From Anaerostipes hominis (ex Lee et al. 2021) (GTDB lineage Bacteria; Bacillota; Clostridia; Lachnospirales; Lachnospiraceae), in assembly GCF_002270485.1 (NCBI RefSeq), contig NZ_NQOG01000009.1, positions 1 through 64,000 of the forward strand: a stretch of 64,000 bases of DNA. The letters are read 5' to 3'. The notes beneath the pieces were generated by a model, which saw only the letters and a list, made by a program, of their open reading frames with translations, made no database searches and had not been told where the DNA came from. The position numbers were made by a program, and so were the translations under genes. Position 1 is the first letter of the stretch; each line of letters opens with the position of its first letter. Positions 21,720 through 31,836 of the stretch are shown in pieces.

Positions 21720-23465
21720 ATGAACGCAGAGTATCGAAGGAAGGCATCGGCTGTCCCGCCGGAAGACCGGCCCATTTCCAAAAAGAACATTTCCGGACTT
21801 GGGAATTTCTTTGGGATTTATGGCGGAGAACACATCGCGGCTACAGAGTTTGTCATCGGCGCTACACTGGTGACCTGGGGTGTCAAGGCCACAGACATTT
21901 TTATCGGACTGTTTATCGGCAACATTCTGGCAACGCTGACATACGCACTGATCTGTGCACCGATTGGGACTGACACAAGAGTTACCCTATATTCTTACTT
22001 AAAAAAGGTCATGGGACCTTACATGCAGAAGGTTTACAACTTTGTCTGGGGGCTGGCATCCATCGCCATGGCGGCATCCATGCTGACCGTATCGGCCTCT
22101 GCAGTGAGAGAGATCTTTGGGATCAGGCTGCAGACCCAGTGGTATCCGACGGATATCAAATTTATTCTGGTGGTCATTGTGCTGGGCATCATTGTAACTT
22201 TAGTGGCGGCAAACGGATTTGAGGCGGTGGCCAAATTCTCATCGGTCTGTGTGCCGTGGATGATCATTATTTTTGCCGCAGGAATCTTCGTGGTTGTCCC
22301 TGAACTGATCAAGGTGACCAACGGGGCGCCAGTACAGAGCTTTACCGACTTTATGAATCTTCTAAACACCAGTGTGTGGAACGGGGCAGTCATTCCGGGA
22401 GGACAGAAGCTGGGTATCATCCATGTCATTGGATTTGCCTGGATGTGCAATCTGGCTTACCATGGCGGACTGAACGATATGGCATTGTTCCGCTACGCAA
22501 AGACTTCAAAATACGGATTTATTACCTCTTACGGAATGTTTATAGGACATTTTTTTGCATGGGGAAGTGCGGGAATCATGGGAGCAACAGCTTCTGTCAT
22601 ATTGAACAAATCTCTGCTTATCCTGGATTCAGGAGCCATCACAGGAGCCGTTTTGGGGGCAACCGGCCTGCTGGCAGTCATTGTGGCAGGGTGGACCACT
22701 GCCAATCCGAATATTTATCGTGCAAGTCTCGCATTTGAAACTATATTTAACAAGATACCACTGAAAAAGCTCACCTATGTGATCGGCGCAGTTATGACCT
22801 TTGCGGCATGCTTCCCGATTACCATGAACATTATGGCGATTGTCAACATCATTGTGCTTGTGATTCCGGCCATCGGGGCAGTGATTTTTACGGAACACTG
22901 GATCCTTCCGAAACTGGGCGGCACCAGATACTGGGCTACATTTAAAGGATGGAAGATTAATTATGCAGGTCTCTTTGCATGGCTGATCTCACTGGCATTT
23001 GTGGTGGTGATGACCTTGACCGGAGTGATCCACTCTTATCTTTTATTCCTGCCCACGTATCTTCTTGCCATGGTAAGTTATATCATTCTGGCCTGTTCCA
23101 TGGGAGCCAGGGAGGACTATACGGCCCAGAAGGAAGAAGACCAGAAGGTGCGGGCGGCACTTGAGGAATTAATGGAAGAGGAAGATGAAAATATCATCGA
23201 ATATGTGCCGAAGAAACCTGAAGTCCAGAAAGCGGCAGCGCTCCTGTCCTATGCAGTTCTAGCCGCTCTGGCAGTTGTGACAGTTTTGGTATTTGCAGGA
23301 GGCATCGGTGTAGAAACATGGAAAACAATCTCTTTTCCGATCACGGTCTGTTACTTTGTGCTGGGAGGCATTGCCACCTATCTGAAGTATGGATTAACGG
23401 AAGTCAAAGAACAGCAGGAGGTAAAGAATGAAACGATACAAAGGATTCAAAATGAAGCTCTATGA
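21720..23465 (+). CDS. NCS1-type (cytosine/purine permease family) transporter in the rhamnose operon
   Basis: 581 residues, about twelve membrane helices. The opening SGLGNFFGIYGGEHIAATEF and the following VIGATLVTWG / LFIGNILATLTYALICAPIG segments resemble the nucleobase:cation symporter-1 family. A cytoplasmic acidic stretch (LEELMEEEDENIIEYVPKKP, about 505-525) precedes the last two helices, making it about 100-150 residues longer than CodB. ATG 21720 follows AAAGGAGGAG. rhaM overlaps its 3' end by 38 bases, and no other sugar transporter is present, so it is most likely the rhamnose importer. That is an inference from position; the family normally carries nucleobases, hydantoins or vitamins. 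Confidence 0.8.
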   Translation: MNAEYRRKASAVPPEDRPISKKNISGLGNFFGIYGGEHIAATEFVIGATLVTWGVKATDIFIGLFIGNILATLTYALICAPIGTDTRVTLYSYLKKVMGPYMQKVYNFVWGLASIAMAASMLTVSASAVREIFGIRLQTQWYPTDIKFILVVIVLGIIVTLVAANGFEAVAKFSSVCVPWMIIIFAAGIFVVVPELIKVTNGAPVQSFTDFMNLLNTSVWNGAVIPGGQKLGIIHVIGFAWMCNLAYHGGLNDMALFRYAKTSKYGFITSYGMFIGHFFAWGSAGIMGATASVILNKSLLILDSGAITGAVLGATGLLAVIVAGWTTANPNIYRASLAFETIFNKIPLKKLTYVIGAVMTFAACFPITMNIMAIVNIIVLVIPAIGAVIFTEHWILPKLGGTRYWATFKGWKINYAGLFAWLISLAFVVVMTLTGVIHSYLLFLPTYLLAMVSYIILACSMGAREDYTAQKEEDQKVRAALEELMEEEDENIIEYVPKKPEVQKAAALLSYAVLAALAVVTVLVFAGGIGVETWKTISFPITVCYFVLGGIATYLKYGLTEVKEQQEVKNETIQRIQNEAL

Positions 23466-23745
23466 AGGGCAGGCGGAGGAATATGAAAAGAGGCACAATC
23501 AGCTGTGGCCGGAGATGAAAGCTATGATCCATGAGTATGGCGGAAGCAATTATTCTATCTATCTGGACCCGGAAACCAATGTTTTGTACGGATACATAGA
23601 AATCGAAGATGAAGAGAAATGGAACCAGGGAGCAGACACGCAGATCAACCGGAAGTGGTGGGATTTTATGGCGGATATCATGGAGACAAATCCTGACAAC
23701 AGTCCGGTGAGCAAAGACCTCCAGCTGGTATTCCATTTAGATTGA
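23428..23745 (+). CDS. rhaM: L-rhamnose mutarotase
   Basis: 105 residues, the normal size. It interconverts the alpha and beta anomers of L-rhamnose, feeding the isomerase. Signatures: the start MKRYKGFKMKLYEGQAEEYE, then RHNQLWPEM with the catalytic His, NYSIYLDPETNVLYGYIEIE, and the WWDFMADIM tail with tandem Trp. ATG 23428 follows AGGAGG and lies inside the permease gene, so the two are translationally coupled. Neighbours rhaB, rhaA and rhaD confirm the pathway. Confidence 0.94.
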   Translation: MKRYKGFKMKLYEGQAEEYEKRHNQLWPEMKAMIHEYGGSNYSIYLDPETNVLYGYIEIEDEEKWNQGADTQINRKWWDFMADIMETNPDNSPVSKDLQLVFHLD

Positions 23746-23761
23746 TCAGGAGGCAGAGATA

Positions 23762-25186
23762 ATGAAGAAATATTTTTTGGCAGTGGACATCGGGGCCTCC
23801 AGCGGAAGGCATATTTTAGGAACTCTGGAAAACGGAAAGATTAAGTTTGACGAGATCTACCGGTTTCCAAATGGCATGGAAAATATAGACGGCTCCCTCT
23901 GCTGGAACACAGACGCCCTGTTTTACGAGATCAAGCAGGGACTTAAAAAATGCAGGGAGCTTGGAAAGATCCCTGTCTGTATGGGAATCGACACTTGGGC
24001 AGTGGACTATGTTTTGCTGGATGAAAATGACTGTCCTATAGGGAAATCCTACGGGTACCGTGACAGCAGGATGCAGGGAATGGATACAAAAGTGTATGAA
24101 GAGATCTCTCTTAAGGAGCTGTATGAGAGAACCGGGATACAGAAGCAGATCTTTAATACAATTTACCAGCTGACAGCGGACAGGGAGAAGGAACCAAAAC
24201 GTCTTGATCAGGCCAAAAGCCTTCTTATGATCCCGGACTACTTTAACTTTCTTCTGACAGGAGTCAAGAAGACGGAGTACACCAATGCCACCACAACGCA
24301 ACTGGTGGATCCGGAGACAAAGGATTGGGATTCTTCTTTGATAAAGCGTCTTGGTTTTCCGGAAGAAATCTTTCAGGAAATAGCGGTTCCCGGAACTTTT
24401 GTCGGAAACTTCACCGAGGAGATCCAGGAGGAGATCGGATTTGACTGCCAGGTGGTGCTTCCGGCAACCCATGATACCGGGTCTGCGGTGGCAGCTATAC
24501 CAACAGAAGATGACCAGGCTTTATATATCAGCTCCGGCACATGGTCTCTGATGGGAACCGAGCTAAAAAAAGCGGATTGTTCCTTAGAAAGTATGAAGGC
24601 CAACCTGACCAATGAGGGAGGCGTTGACTTCCGGTTTCGCTATTTAAAAAATATCATGGGCCTGTGGATGATACAGTCTGTTAAGAAGGAGTTTGACACG
24701 GAATATTCGTTTTCCTATCTCTGTGAGATGGCGTCCAAGCAGACGATCCCATCCATTGTGGACTGCAACGATGAGTCTTTTCTGGCACCGGACAGCATGA
24801 TAAAGGCGGTGAAGGATTACTGCATAAAGACCTCACAGCAGGTGCCGAAGAGCGAGTGGGAGACAGCGGCAGTGATCTATCACAGTCTGGCAGAATGTTA
24901 TGCCAGGACGATCAGGGAGATCGAGAGCCTGACAGGTAAAACGTATGAAAAGATTTATGTAGTGGGCGGAGGCGCAAACGCCGGATACCTCAATGAGCTG
25001 ACAGCAAAATATACCGGGTGTACCGTATATGCAGGACCGTCAGAGGCAACAGCCATAGGAAGCCTGCTCTTACAGATGAGATACGCCGGATGTTTTAAGG
25101 ATTTGAAAGAAGCAAGAAACTGTGTGGCGCAGTCATTTGAAATAGAAATTTATGAACCGGAAAATATAGGAGGAAAAGCATCATGA
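23762..25186 (+). CDS. rhaB: Rhamnulokinase
   Basis: 474 residues, FGGY carbohydrate kinase fold. It phosphorylates L-rhamnulose to L-rhamnulose 1-phosphate with ATP. N-terminal ATP loop [14 protein letters not shown], catalytic Asp in [19 protein letters not shown], substrate-binding [13 protein letters not shown] with the second-domain Asp, SSGTWSLMG, and the adenosine loop [17 protein letters not shown] 23762 is preceded by CAGGAGGCAG. It overlaps rhaA by four bases. Confidence 0.95.
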   Translation: MKKYFLAVDIGASSGRHILGTLENGKIKFDEIYRFPNGMENIDGSLCWNTDALFYEIKQGLKKCRELGKIPVCMGIDTWAVDYVLLDENDCPIGKSYGYRDSRMQGMDTKVYEEISLKELYERTGIQKQIFNTIYQLTADREKEPKRLDQAKSLLMIPDYFNFLLTGVKKTEYTNATTTQLVDPETKDWDSSLIKRLGFPEEIFQEIAVPGTFVGNFTEEIQEEIGFDCQVVLPATHDTGSAVAAIPTEDDQALYISSGTWSLMGTELKKADCSLESMKANLTNEGGVDFRFRYLKNIMGLWMIQSVKKEFDTEYSFSYLCEMASKQTIPSIVDCNDESFLAPDSMIKAVKDYCIKTSQQVPKSEWETAAVIYHSLAECYARTIREIESLTGKTYEKIYVVGGGANAGYLNELTAKYTGCTVYAGPSEATAIGSLLLQMRYAGCFKDLKEARNCVAQSFEIEIYEPENIGGKAS

Positions 25187-26430
25187 CAGTAGAAGAAAGA
25201 TATGAGGCGGCAAAAGAAAGTTATAGAAACATCGGGGTGGACACAGATCAGGTACTGGAATATTTAAAAAATGTACCGATCTCTATGCACTGCTGGCAGG
25301 GAGACGATGTGGCCGGTTTTGAAGGAGAGGGAGCGTTATCCGGAGGGATTCAGGCTACGGGAAACTATCCGGGAAAAGCGAGGACACCAAAAGAGCTGAT
25401 GGAAGATATTGACAAGGCGTTGAGCCTGATCCCGGGAAAACACAGGCTGAACCTGCACGCCAGCTACGCTGTGTTTGAAGATGGATTTGTGGACAGGGAT
25501 GCCCTGGAACCGAAGCACTTTAAAAAATGGGTGGAATTTGCAAAGGAAAGAGGCCTGGGCCTGGATTTTAACCCTACTTTTTTTTCTCATCCAAAAGCGG
25601 AGGAAGCGACTCTTTCCAGTGAAAATGAAGAGATCAGGCAGTTCTGGATCCGCCACGGCCAGGCTTGCTTGAGGATCTCCGAATATTTTGCAGAGGAGCT
25701 GGGAACTCCATGTACAATGAACATCTGGATCCCTGATGGATTTAAGGATGTTCCTGCAGACAGAAAGGCACCCAGGGCAAGACTGAAGGACTCCCTTGAC
25801 CAGATCCTGGCGGCAGGCTATGACAAGGAAAAAGTCAATGTGGCAGTGGAATCCAAGGTGTTTGGCATCGGCATGGAAAGCTATACCGTAGGTTCCCATG
25901 AGTTTTATATGAACTATGCGGCTAAGAATGATATCCTCTGCCTGCTGGACAATGGACATTACCATCCTACAGAGGTAGTCTCTGACAAAATCTCATCCAT
26001 GCTTTTGTTTTCAGACAAGGTGGCACTTCATGTGACCAGGCCGGTGCGCTGGGACAGCGATCATGTGGTTCTCCTGGATGATGAGACAAAGGAGATCGCA
26101 AAAGAAATCGTCATGAACGGGACAGAACATGTGCTCCTTGCGCTGGACTTCTTTGATGCCAGCATCAACCGTATCTCAGCCTGGGTGGTCGGCATGAGAA
26201 ATATGCAGAAAGCCCTGCTCACAGCCATGCTTAGACCTAATGAGAAGCTTAAGTCTCTCCAGGAGAACAGGGAATTTACAGAGCTTATGGTGATGCAGGA
26301 GGAATTAAAGCTGTACCCGGCAGGGGACGTATGGAATTACTTCTGTGAGATCAACGGGGTACCTGCAAAAGAGGACTGGTTTCAGGAAGTAAAAGCTTAC
26401 GAAAACAATATCCTGTTACAGCGCAATTAG
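25183..26430 (+). CDS. rhaA: L-rhamnose isomerase
   Basis: 415 residues, the expected size. It converts L-rhamnose to L-rhamnulose with Mn/Zn. Signatures: [15 protein letters not shown] near residue 30, [13 protein letters not shown], the metal ligands in [32 protein letters not shown] and VRWDSDHVV (Glu, Asp and His residues). Start ATG in an AGGAGGAAAAGC context overlaps the end of rhaB. Cytoplasmic, second enzyme of the operon pathway after mutarotation. Confidence 0.96.
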   Translation: MTVEERYEAAKESYRNIGVDTDQVLEYLKNVPISMHCWQGDDVAGFEGEGALSGGIQATGNYPGKARTPKELMEDIDKALSLIPGKHRLNLHASYAVFEDGFVDRDALEPKHFKKWVEFAKERGLGLDFNPTFFSHPKAEEATLSSENEEIRQFWIRHGQACLRISEYFAEELGTPCTMNIWIPDGFKDVPADRKAPRARLKDSLDQILAAGYDKEKVNVAVESKVFGIGMESYTVGSHEFYMNYAAKNDILCLLDNGHYHPTEVVSDKISSMLLFSDKVALHVTRPVRWDSDHVVLLDDETKEIAKEIVMNGTEHVLLALDFFDASINRISAWVVGMRNMQKALLTAMLRPNEKLKSLQENREFTELMVMQEELKLYPAGDVWNYFCEINGVPAKEDWFQEVKAYENNILLQRN

Positions 26431-26442
26431 AGGAGGCGGAAC

Positions 26443-27273
26443 ATGAATATATTAGAAGCAGAGTTTATCAAAGGATTTATCAGAATGTGCACAGACGGCT
26501 TTTTACAAGGGTGGCACGAGAGGAACGGTGGAAATGCAACCTACCGTATGAAGCCGGAGGAAGTATCAGAAGTTAAGGAGGCATTTCAACTGGAACGGGA
26601 GTTTACTCCGATCAAAACAGAAGTTCCGGGACTGGCTGGTGAGTATTTTTTGGTGACGGGTTCCGGAAAATATTTCCGTAATGTGGAACTTGCACCGGCG
26701 TCAAACATTGCCATCATCGAGATTGACAGCAGGGGAGAAAATTACCGGATCGTCTGGGGACTGGAAGGAGGCGGAGTGCCCACCAGTGAACTGCCTTCCC
26801 ATCTGATGAACCACGAGGTGAAAAAAGAAGCTACAGGCGGCGCACACCGGGTGATCTATCATTCCCACACACCTAATGTGATTGCACTGACCTTTATCCT
26901 CCCCATTGATGACAAGGTATTTACAAGAGAACTGTGGGAAATGATGACCGAGTGTCCGGTTATATTTCCAGATGGGATCGGAACTGTTGGATGGATGGTT
27001 CCGGGAGGAAGAGAGATTGCGGTGGAATCCAGCAGGCTGATGAATAAGTACAACGCTATCATATGGGCTCATCACGGCATCTTTTGTTCCGGAGAGGATT
27101 TTGACAACACCTTCGGTCTGATGCACACCGTGGAAAAGGCAGCAGAGATTCTCATAAAAGTGCTGTCTGTAAGACCTGATAAGTTTAAGACCATCACACC
27201 GCAGAATTTCAGGGATCTGGGTGAAGCATTTCAGGTAAACCTGCCAGAAGAATTTTTATACGATAAGAAATAA
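26443..27273 (+). CDS. rhaD: Rhamnulose-1-phosphate aldolase
   Basis: 276 residues, class II aldolase of the AraD/FucA superfamily. It splits L-rhamnulose 1-phosphate to dihydroxyacetone phosphate and L-lactaldehyde. Signatures: WHERNGGNATYRM, VTGSGKYFRN phosphate site, the zinc site H-x-H in VIYHSHTPNVIAL, and the third His in IIWAHHGIFCSG. ATG 26443 follows AGAGGAGG. It ends the operon at a strong terminator. No lactaldehyde reductase (fucO) or propanediol genes follow; the iron alcohol dehydrogenase at 2311 could act on lactaldehyde but is far away. Confidence 0.95.
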   Translation: MNILEAEFIKGFIRMCTDGFLQGWHERNGGNATYRMKPEEVSEVKEAFQLEREFTPIKTEVPGLAGEYFLVTGSGKYFRNVELAPASNIAIIEIDSRGENYRIVWGLEGGGVPTSELPSHLMNHEVKKEATGGAHRVIYHSHTPNVIALTFILPIDDKVFTRELWEMMTECPVIFPDGIGTVGWMVPGGREIAVESSRLMNKYNAIIWAHHGIFCSGEDFDNTFGLMHTVEKAAEILIKVLSVRPDKFKTITPQNFRDLGEAFQVNLPEEFLYDKK

Positions 27274-27286
27274 GAATACAGAGCAT

Positions 27287-27337
27287 AAAAGAACTGTTGC
27301 CCCGGGGAGAAATATCCAAGGGCAGCAGTTCTTTTAG
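27287..27337 (+). terminator. Terminator of the rhamnose operon
   Basis: AAAAGAACTGTTGCCC (27287-27302) pairs with GGGCAGCAGTTCTTTT (27320-27335), with one T-G pair. A and T runs on both sides let it serve the converging ECF gene too. Confidence 0.85.
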
Positions 27338-27338
27338 A

Positions 27339-27869
27339 CTACTCGTGGTTCATGCACAATTTCGCTTTTTTAATATCCGGAACTGCCGTCAGGATTGGCA
27401 GCAGAATGGCTGCCACAATCAGGCCGGAACAGCCCTGGATGGCATTGGAAGGCACGCTTAAAAGTGCTGGTCCGATCCCCTCCGTAAAATAGGAGTGGAG
27501 GAAGTATCCTGCCACCACAAATAAGATGTCGGCCAGTCCGCACGGGATCATGGCGATCAGTTCTTTCACTCCGTGACTGGTGAGGGCTTTATACAGTACG
27601 GCTGCACAGAGCGCCACCATGAACTTTACAACGAAGGTAGTCGGCGCATAGTAAGCATAGCCTGAAAAGATATCCGCAAAGGCAGAGCCGATACCGGCGG
27701 CCAGAGAGCCGTACTTCTTTCCCAAAATAACACCGCTTAAGATGACAAAGGCATCACCCAGATGAATATAGCCGTGGGTGGCAGGGGTTGGGATCTGGAT
27801 GACCATGGTCCCCACACAGCACAAAGCCGTGAAAAGAGCGGTATATACAAGTTTTTTCGTTTGATTCAT
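27339..27869 (-). CDS. ECF transporter substrate-binding (S) component
   Basis: 176 residues, about six membrane helices, no soluble domain. The ALFTALCCVGTMVIQIP opening and IHLGDAFVILSGVILGKKYG belong to the S-component family related to HmpT/PdxU (ECF-type ribofla/DUF1393 group). It would use a shared EcfT-EcfA energising module encoded elsewhere and carry a vitamin or precursor, perhaps a pyridoxine- or HMP-like compound; proximity to thiMED (7 kb) is suggestive at most. Start chosen at 27869 because GAGGAGG is ten bases upstream; the ATG at 27878 is too close. No riboswitch is visible in the 170 bases upstream. Confidence 0.8.
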   Translation of the reverse strand: MNQTKKLVYTALFTALCCVGTMVIQIPTPATHGYIHLGDAFVILSGVILGKKYGSLAAGIGSAFADIFSGYAYYAPTTFVVKFMVALCAAVLYKALTSHGVKELIAMIPCGLADILFVVAGYFLHSYFTEGIGPALLSVPSNAIQGCSGLIVAAILLPILTAVPDIKKAKLCMNHE

Positions 27870-28040
27870 AACGATCATTCCTCCTCAATTAAGATTGCTC
27901 AAATCCGTTTCATTTATCTTAATAAAAAAGTGGCATTGATGAAAATGCCAGATATAAAGTTTTTAATGGTGCCAGCTTATTTTTCTTTCCTAAAACAGCA
28001 TCTTATGATATAATCTCCTAAAAAGATTCAGGAGGAAAGT

Positions 28041-30329
28041 ATGATTAATTTGTATGAAAAAGGTGCATTTTTAGTAGACGGCACCGAACTTGTAGATGAA
28101 AAAAACGCAGAACGATTAAACCAGCTTGTTGGGTCTGTCCCGACAAAAGAAGAAGCGAAACAAAACACCATCGCATATGGAATTCTTAACGATCATAACA
28201 CGTCCGGCAGCATGGACAAGCTGATGATTAAATTTGATACATTGACATCCCATGACATTACTTTTGTGGGGATCATCCAGACCGCAAGAGCGTCAGGGAT
28301 TGAAAAGTTCCCGGTCCCTTATGTGCTCACAAACTGCCATAACAGCCTCTGTGCCGTTGGCGGAACGATCAATGAGGATGACCACATGTTCGGCCTGACT
28401 GCCGCAAAGCGCTACGGCGGCATGTACGTACCTCCTCATCAGGCAGTCATCCATCAGTTTGCAAGGGAAATGCTCGCAGGCGGAGGAAAGATGATCCTTG
28501 GTTCTGACAGCCATACAAGATATGGTGCACTGGGAACCATGGCTATGGGCGAAGGCGGGCCGGAACTTGTAAAGCAGCTGCTGAACCGTACTTATGATAT
28601 TAACATGCCTTCCGTTGTCGGTGTTTATCTCACCGGAAAACCTGAAAAAGGGGTAGGGCCTCAGGATGTGGCTCTGGCCATCATCGGCGCCGTATTTGAG
28701 TGCGGATATGTGAACAACAAGGTAATGGAATTTGTAGGGCCTGGCGTGGCGAACCTGTCAGCGGATTTCAGGATCGGCATTGACGTTATGACCACAGAGA
28801 CAACCTGTCTTTCTTCTATATGGAAGACAGATGATACTATTAAGGAATTTTACGAGATCCACGGCAGGGAAAAGGACTACAAAGAATTAAATCCTGGAGC
28901 CGTTGCATACTATGACGGAATGGTGGAAGTGGATTTATCCAAGATCAAACCGATGATCGCCATGCCATTCCATCCGAGCAATACTTATACAATTGATGAA
29001 GTCAATGCAAACTTAAGTGATGTATTGGCAGAAGTGGAAAAACGCGCCATGGTAAGCCTAGATGGAGCTGTAGATTACTCGCTTCAGGATAAGATTAAAG
29101 ACGGAAAACTGTATGTAGATCAGGGAATCATCGCGGGATGTGCCGGCGGCGGATATGAGAATATCTGTGAGGCAGCTCATATCTTAAAGGGAGCCAGCAT
29201 CGGTTCTGATGAGTTTACCCTGAGTGTTTACCCTGCAAGTACGCCGGTCTTCATGGAGCTTGTAAAGAACGGAGCGGTGGCAGATCTCATGGCCACAGGA
29301 GCCGTTGTAAAAACAGCCTTCTGCGGACCGTGCTTTGGAGCCGGAGACACACCTGCCAACAATGCGTTTAGTATCCGTCACTCTACAAGGAACTTCCCGA
29401 ACAGAGAGGGCTCCAAGTTACAGAGTGGGCAGATCGCATCCGTGGCATTGATGGATGCTAGATCCATCGCAGCCACTGCGGCAAACAAGGGATACCTGAC
29501 TCCAGCCACAGATCTGGATTCTGATTTTAATGTACCAAAGTACTTCTTTGACAAAACAATTTATGAGAACCGTGTGTTTGACAGCAAGGGTGTGGCGGAT
29601 CCTTCCGTGGAAGTACAGTTTGGACCAAATATCAAGGATTGGCCTAAGATGTCTGCACTCCCTGAGAATCTCTTATTAAAGGTTGTGTCTGAGATCCACG
29701 ATCCAGTCACCACAACCGATGAGCTGATCCCGTCAGGGGAGACTTCTTCCTACCGCTCTAATCCTCTTGGGCTGGCAGAGTTTACGCTGTCCAGAAAAGA
29801 TCCTGCATATGTGGGACTTGCAAAGGAGATTCAGAAAGGCCAGAAAGCCATTGAGGCGGGAACCTGTCCTCTGGATGTAGTAGAAGAATTAAAGCCTGTC
29901 ATGGAGGCTGTAAATAAAAAGTATCCGGGAACCGGAGAAGGCAATCTTGGGATCGGAAGTACCATCTTCGCAGTGAAGCCGGGTGACGGCTCTGCCAGAG
30001 AACAGGCGGCATCCTGCCAGAAGGTATTGGGCGGATGGGCAAACATTGCCAACGGATATGCTACTAAGCGCTACCGCTCTAATCTGATCAACTGGGGAAT
30101 GCTTCCGCTGACAATCGAAGAAGGAGCGCTACCGTTTAAGAACAAGGACTACTTATTCCTGCCGGGTATCAGAGAGGCAGTGGAGAAGAAAGCAGGCAAG
30201 ATCCAGGCCTTTGTTGTGAAGGACGGGGAGCTTCTTGAATTTGAGCTGTCCTTGGGAGAACTTACAGATGATGAGAGAGAGATCATCCTGAAGGGATGCC
30301 TGATCAATTACTATAAAGAGGAGAACTAA
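28041..30329 (+). CDS. Aconitase-family hydratase of unknown substrate (YbhJ-like)
   Basis: 762 residues, close to AcnA length but a different branch. Aconitase signatures are present: [11 protein letters not shown], the three cluster cysteines C367 ([10 protein letters not shown]), C428 and C431 ([10 protein letters not shown]), and a swivel domain ending with NWGMLPL. It should carry a 4Fe-4S cluster and (de)hydrate a tri- or dicarboxylate. The substrate-binding surroundings (GCAGGG in place of the usual GCTN/SC-T) differ from true aconitase and isopropylmalate isomerase, so it is probably neither. ATG 28041 follows AGGAGGAAAG. The next gene, 12 bases on, is an NhaC-type antiporter, suggesting uptake and conversion of a carboxylate as a two-gene module. 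Confidence 0.85.
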   Translation: MINLYEKGAFLVDGTELVDEKNAERLNQLVGSVPTKEEAKQNTIAYGILNDHNTSGSMDKLMIKFDTLTSHDITFVGIIQTARASGIEKFPVPYVLTNCHNSLCAVGGTINEDDHMFGLTAAKRYGGMYVPPHQAVIHQFAREMLAGGGKMILGSDSHTRYGALGTMAMGEGGPELVKQLLNRTYDINMPSVVGVYLTGKPEKGVGPQDVALAIIGAVFECGYVNNKVMEFVGPGVANLSADFRIGIDVMTTETTCLSSIWKTDDTIKEFYEIHGREKDYKELNPGAVAYYDGMVEVDLSKIKPMIAMPFHPSNTYTIDEVNANLSDVLAEVEKRAMVSLDGAVDYSLQDKIKDGKLYVDQGIIAGCAGGGYENICEAAHILKGASIGSDEFTLSVYPASTPVFMELVKNGAVADLMATGAVVKTAFCGPCFGAGDTPANNAFSIRHSTRNFPNREGSKLQSGQIASVALMDARSIAATAANKGYLTPATDLDSDFNVPKYFFDKTIYENRVFDSKGVADPSVEVQFGPNIKDWPKMSALPENLLLKVVSEIHDPVTTTDELIPSGETSSYRSNPLGLAEFTLSRKDPAYVGLAKEIQKGQKAIEAGTCPLDVVEELKPVMEAVNKKYPGTGEGNLGIGSTIFAVKPGDGSAREQAASCQKVLGGWANIANGYATKRYRSNLINWGMLPLTIEEGALPFKNKDYLFLPGIREAVEKKAGKIQAFVVKDGELLEFELSLGELTDDEREIILKGCLINYYKEEN

Positions 30330-30341
30330 GGAGCAGCATAA

Positions 30342-31826
30342 ATGGTCGGAACTATTTGGGCGTTGGTACCGCCCGTCATTGCCATTGGACTGGCATTGAT
30401 CACAAAAGAGGTTTATCTTTCCCTGATGGTGGGGATTGCTTCCGGGGCTTTGATGTTTGAGCATTTCAAGCCTGTGGAAGCAATGAATACCATATTTGAA
30501 ATTATGACTGGAAAAATCGGGGGCAACTGTGACATCCTGATTTTTCTTGTGATGCTGGGTATTTTAGTAGCCCTGATCACCAAATCCGGGGCCTCAAGGG
30601 CCTATGGGAAATGGGCATTAAAGGCAATCAAGTCAAAGAGACAGGCCATGTTTGCCACGTCTCTTCTTGGAACTGTGATCTTCGTGGACGATTATTTCAA
30701 CTGTCTGACGGTTGGAACCGTCATGAAGCCAATCACAGACAAATATAAGGTCACGAGGGCCAAGCTTGCGTATGTGATCGACGCCACCGCAGCGCCGATC
30801 TGTATCATTGCCCCGATCTCCAGCTGGGCTGCGGCTGTGGGCTCCTCGCTTCCAGAGGGAAGCAAGATTGACGGATTCTCTTTGTTTGTCAGGGCGATCC
30901 CGTTTAATTATTATGCTCTCCTGACTTTGGTGTTCCTCATCTTTCTGATCATCATCAACGTGGATTTTTCCAAGATGAAACAGTATGAGGAGGAAAAGGG
31001 GAACGAGACCCATGACCAGAAGCATGACGCGGATGTGCCTGTGGTGGGAAGAGGACAGGTAAAGGATCTGATCCTGCCCATCGTGTTTCTGATCGTTTCC
31101 TGTATTGGATTTATGCTTTATACGGGAGGATTTTTTGAGGGAAAAGATATCATAACGGCGCTGTCCGAATGCAGCAGCGGAAGAAGTCTTGTATTGGGGT
31201 CTTTTTCGACGCTGATCTTTACATTTCTTCTGTATATTCCGAGAAAGGTCGTCGCCTTCGTGGATTTCTGCGGGAGTTTCAGCCAGGGATTTAAGTCGAT
31301 GACGTCAGCGATCATGATCCTTTGTCTGGCATGGACTCTATCCGGTATATGCGGAGAAGAATATTTAAGGATCGGACAGTTTGTCAGCGGAATTATCAGT
31401 GGAAATACGTCCGCAGCGGCTGTGCTGCCGGCCCTGTTCTTTTTGGCTGCTCTGGGCCTGTCCTTTGCCACAGGAACTTCCTGGGGGACATTTGGAATCC
31501 TGATCCCTATCTCCGTGGCTGTCGTGGGGAATGACATTTCTGCGCTGACACTGCTGGTGGGGTCTATTTTATCCGGGGCCGTATGCGGAGACCACATCTC
31601 TCCGATCTCCGATACAACGATTCTGGCCTCCGCGGGAGCCGGATGCCGCCATATTGACCATGTTGCAACACAGATGCCCTATGCGTTTATCGTGGCAGTC
31701 TGTGCTGTAGTCGGATACCTGACGGCGGGAGCATTAGGAAACGGGTTTTTAGGCCTGGCGGTTGCGGCCGGAGCCCTGGCTGTGGCCATGGCTTCCATTG
31801 TGTGGAATGTAAAAAAGAAGGCTTAG
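30342..31826 (+). CDS. NhaC-type sodium:proton antiporter family protein
   Basis: 494 residues with eleven to twelve membrane helices. The family signatures include SGASRAYGKWALKAIKSKR, a VIFVDDYFNCLTVG helix with paired Asp, TAAPICIIAPISSWAA, FATGTSWGTFGILIPI and CGDHISPISDTTILASAGAGC with buried Asp residues. ATG 30342 is preceded by TAAGGAG. Members act as Na+/H+ antiporters, but B. subtilis MleN of this family swaps malate plus protons for lactate plus sodium. Being in an operon with a carboxylate hydratase, this one may be a carboxylate-linked exchanger; that is inference. Confidence 0.88.
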   Translation: MVGTIWALVPPVIAIGLALITKEVYLSLMVGIASGALMFEHFKPVEAMNTIFEIMTGKIGGNCDILIFLVMLGILVALITKSGASRAYGKWALKAIKSKRQAMFATSLLGTVIFVDDYFNCLTVGTVMKPITDKYKVTRAKLAYVIDATAAPICIIAPISSWAAAVGSSLPEGSKIDGFSLFVRAIPFNYYALLTLVFLIFLIIINVDFSKMKQYEEEKGNETHDQKHDADVPVVGRGQVKDLILPIVFLIVSCIGFMLYTGGFFEGKDIITALSECSSGRSLVLGSFSTLIFTFLLYIPRKVVAFVDFCGSFSQGFKSMTSAIMILCLAWTLSGICGEEYLRIGQFVSGIISGNTSAAAVLPALFFLAALGLSFATGTSWGTFGILIPISVAVVGNDISALTLLVGSILSGAVCGDHISPISDTTILASAGAGCRHIDHVATQMPYAFIVAVCAVVGYLTAGALGNGFLGLAVAAGALAVAMASIVWNVKKKA

Positions 31827-31836
31827 AGGTGATAAG

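Noticed and set aside
27870-28040. Riboswitch upstream of the ECF S-component or the hydratase
   Set aside because: The interval is A+T-rich with no extended pairing or known aptamer motif.
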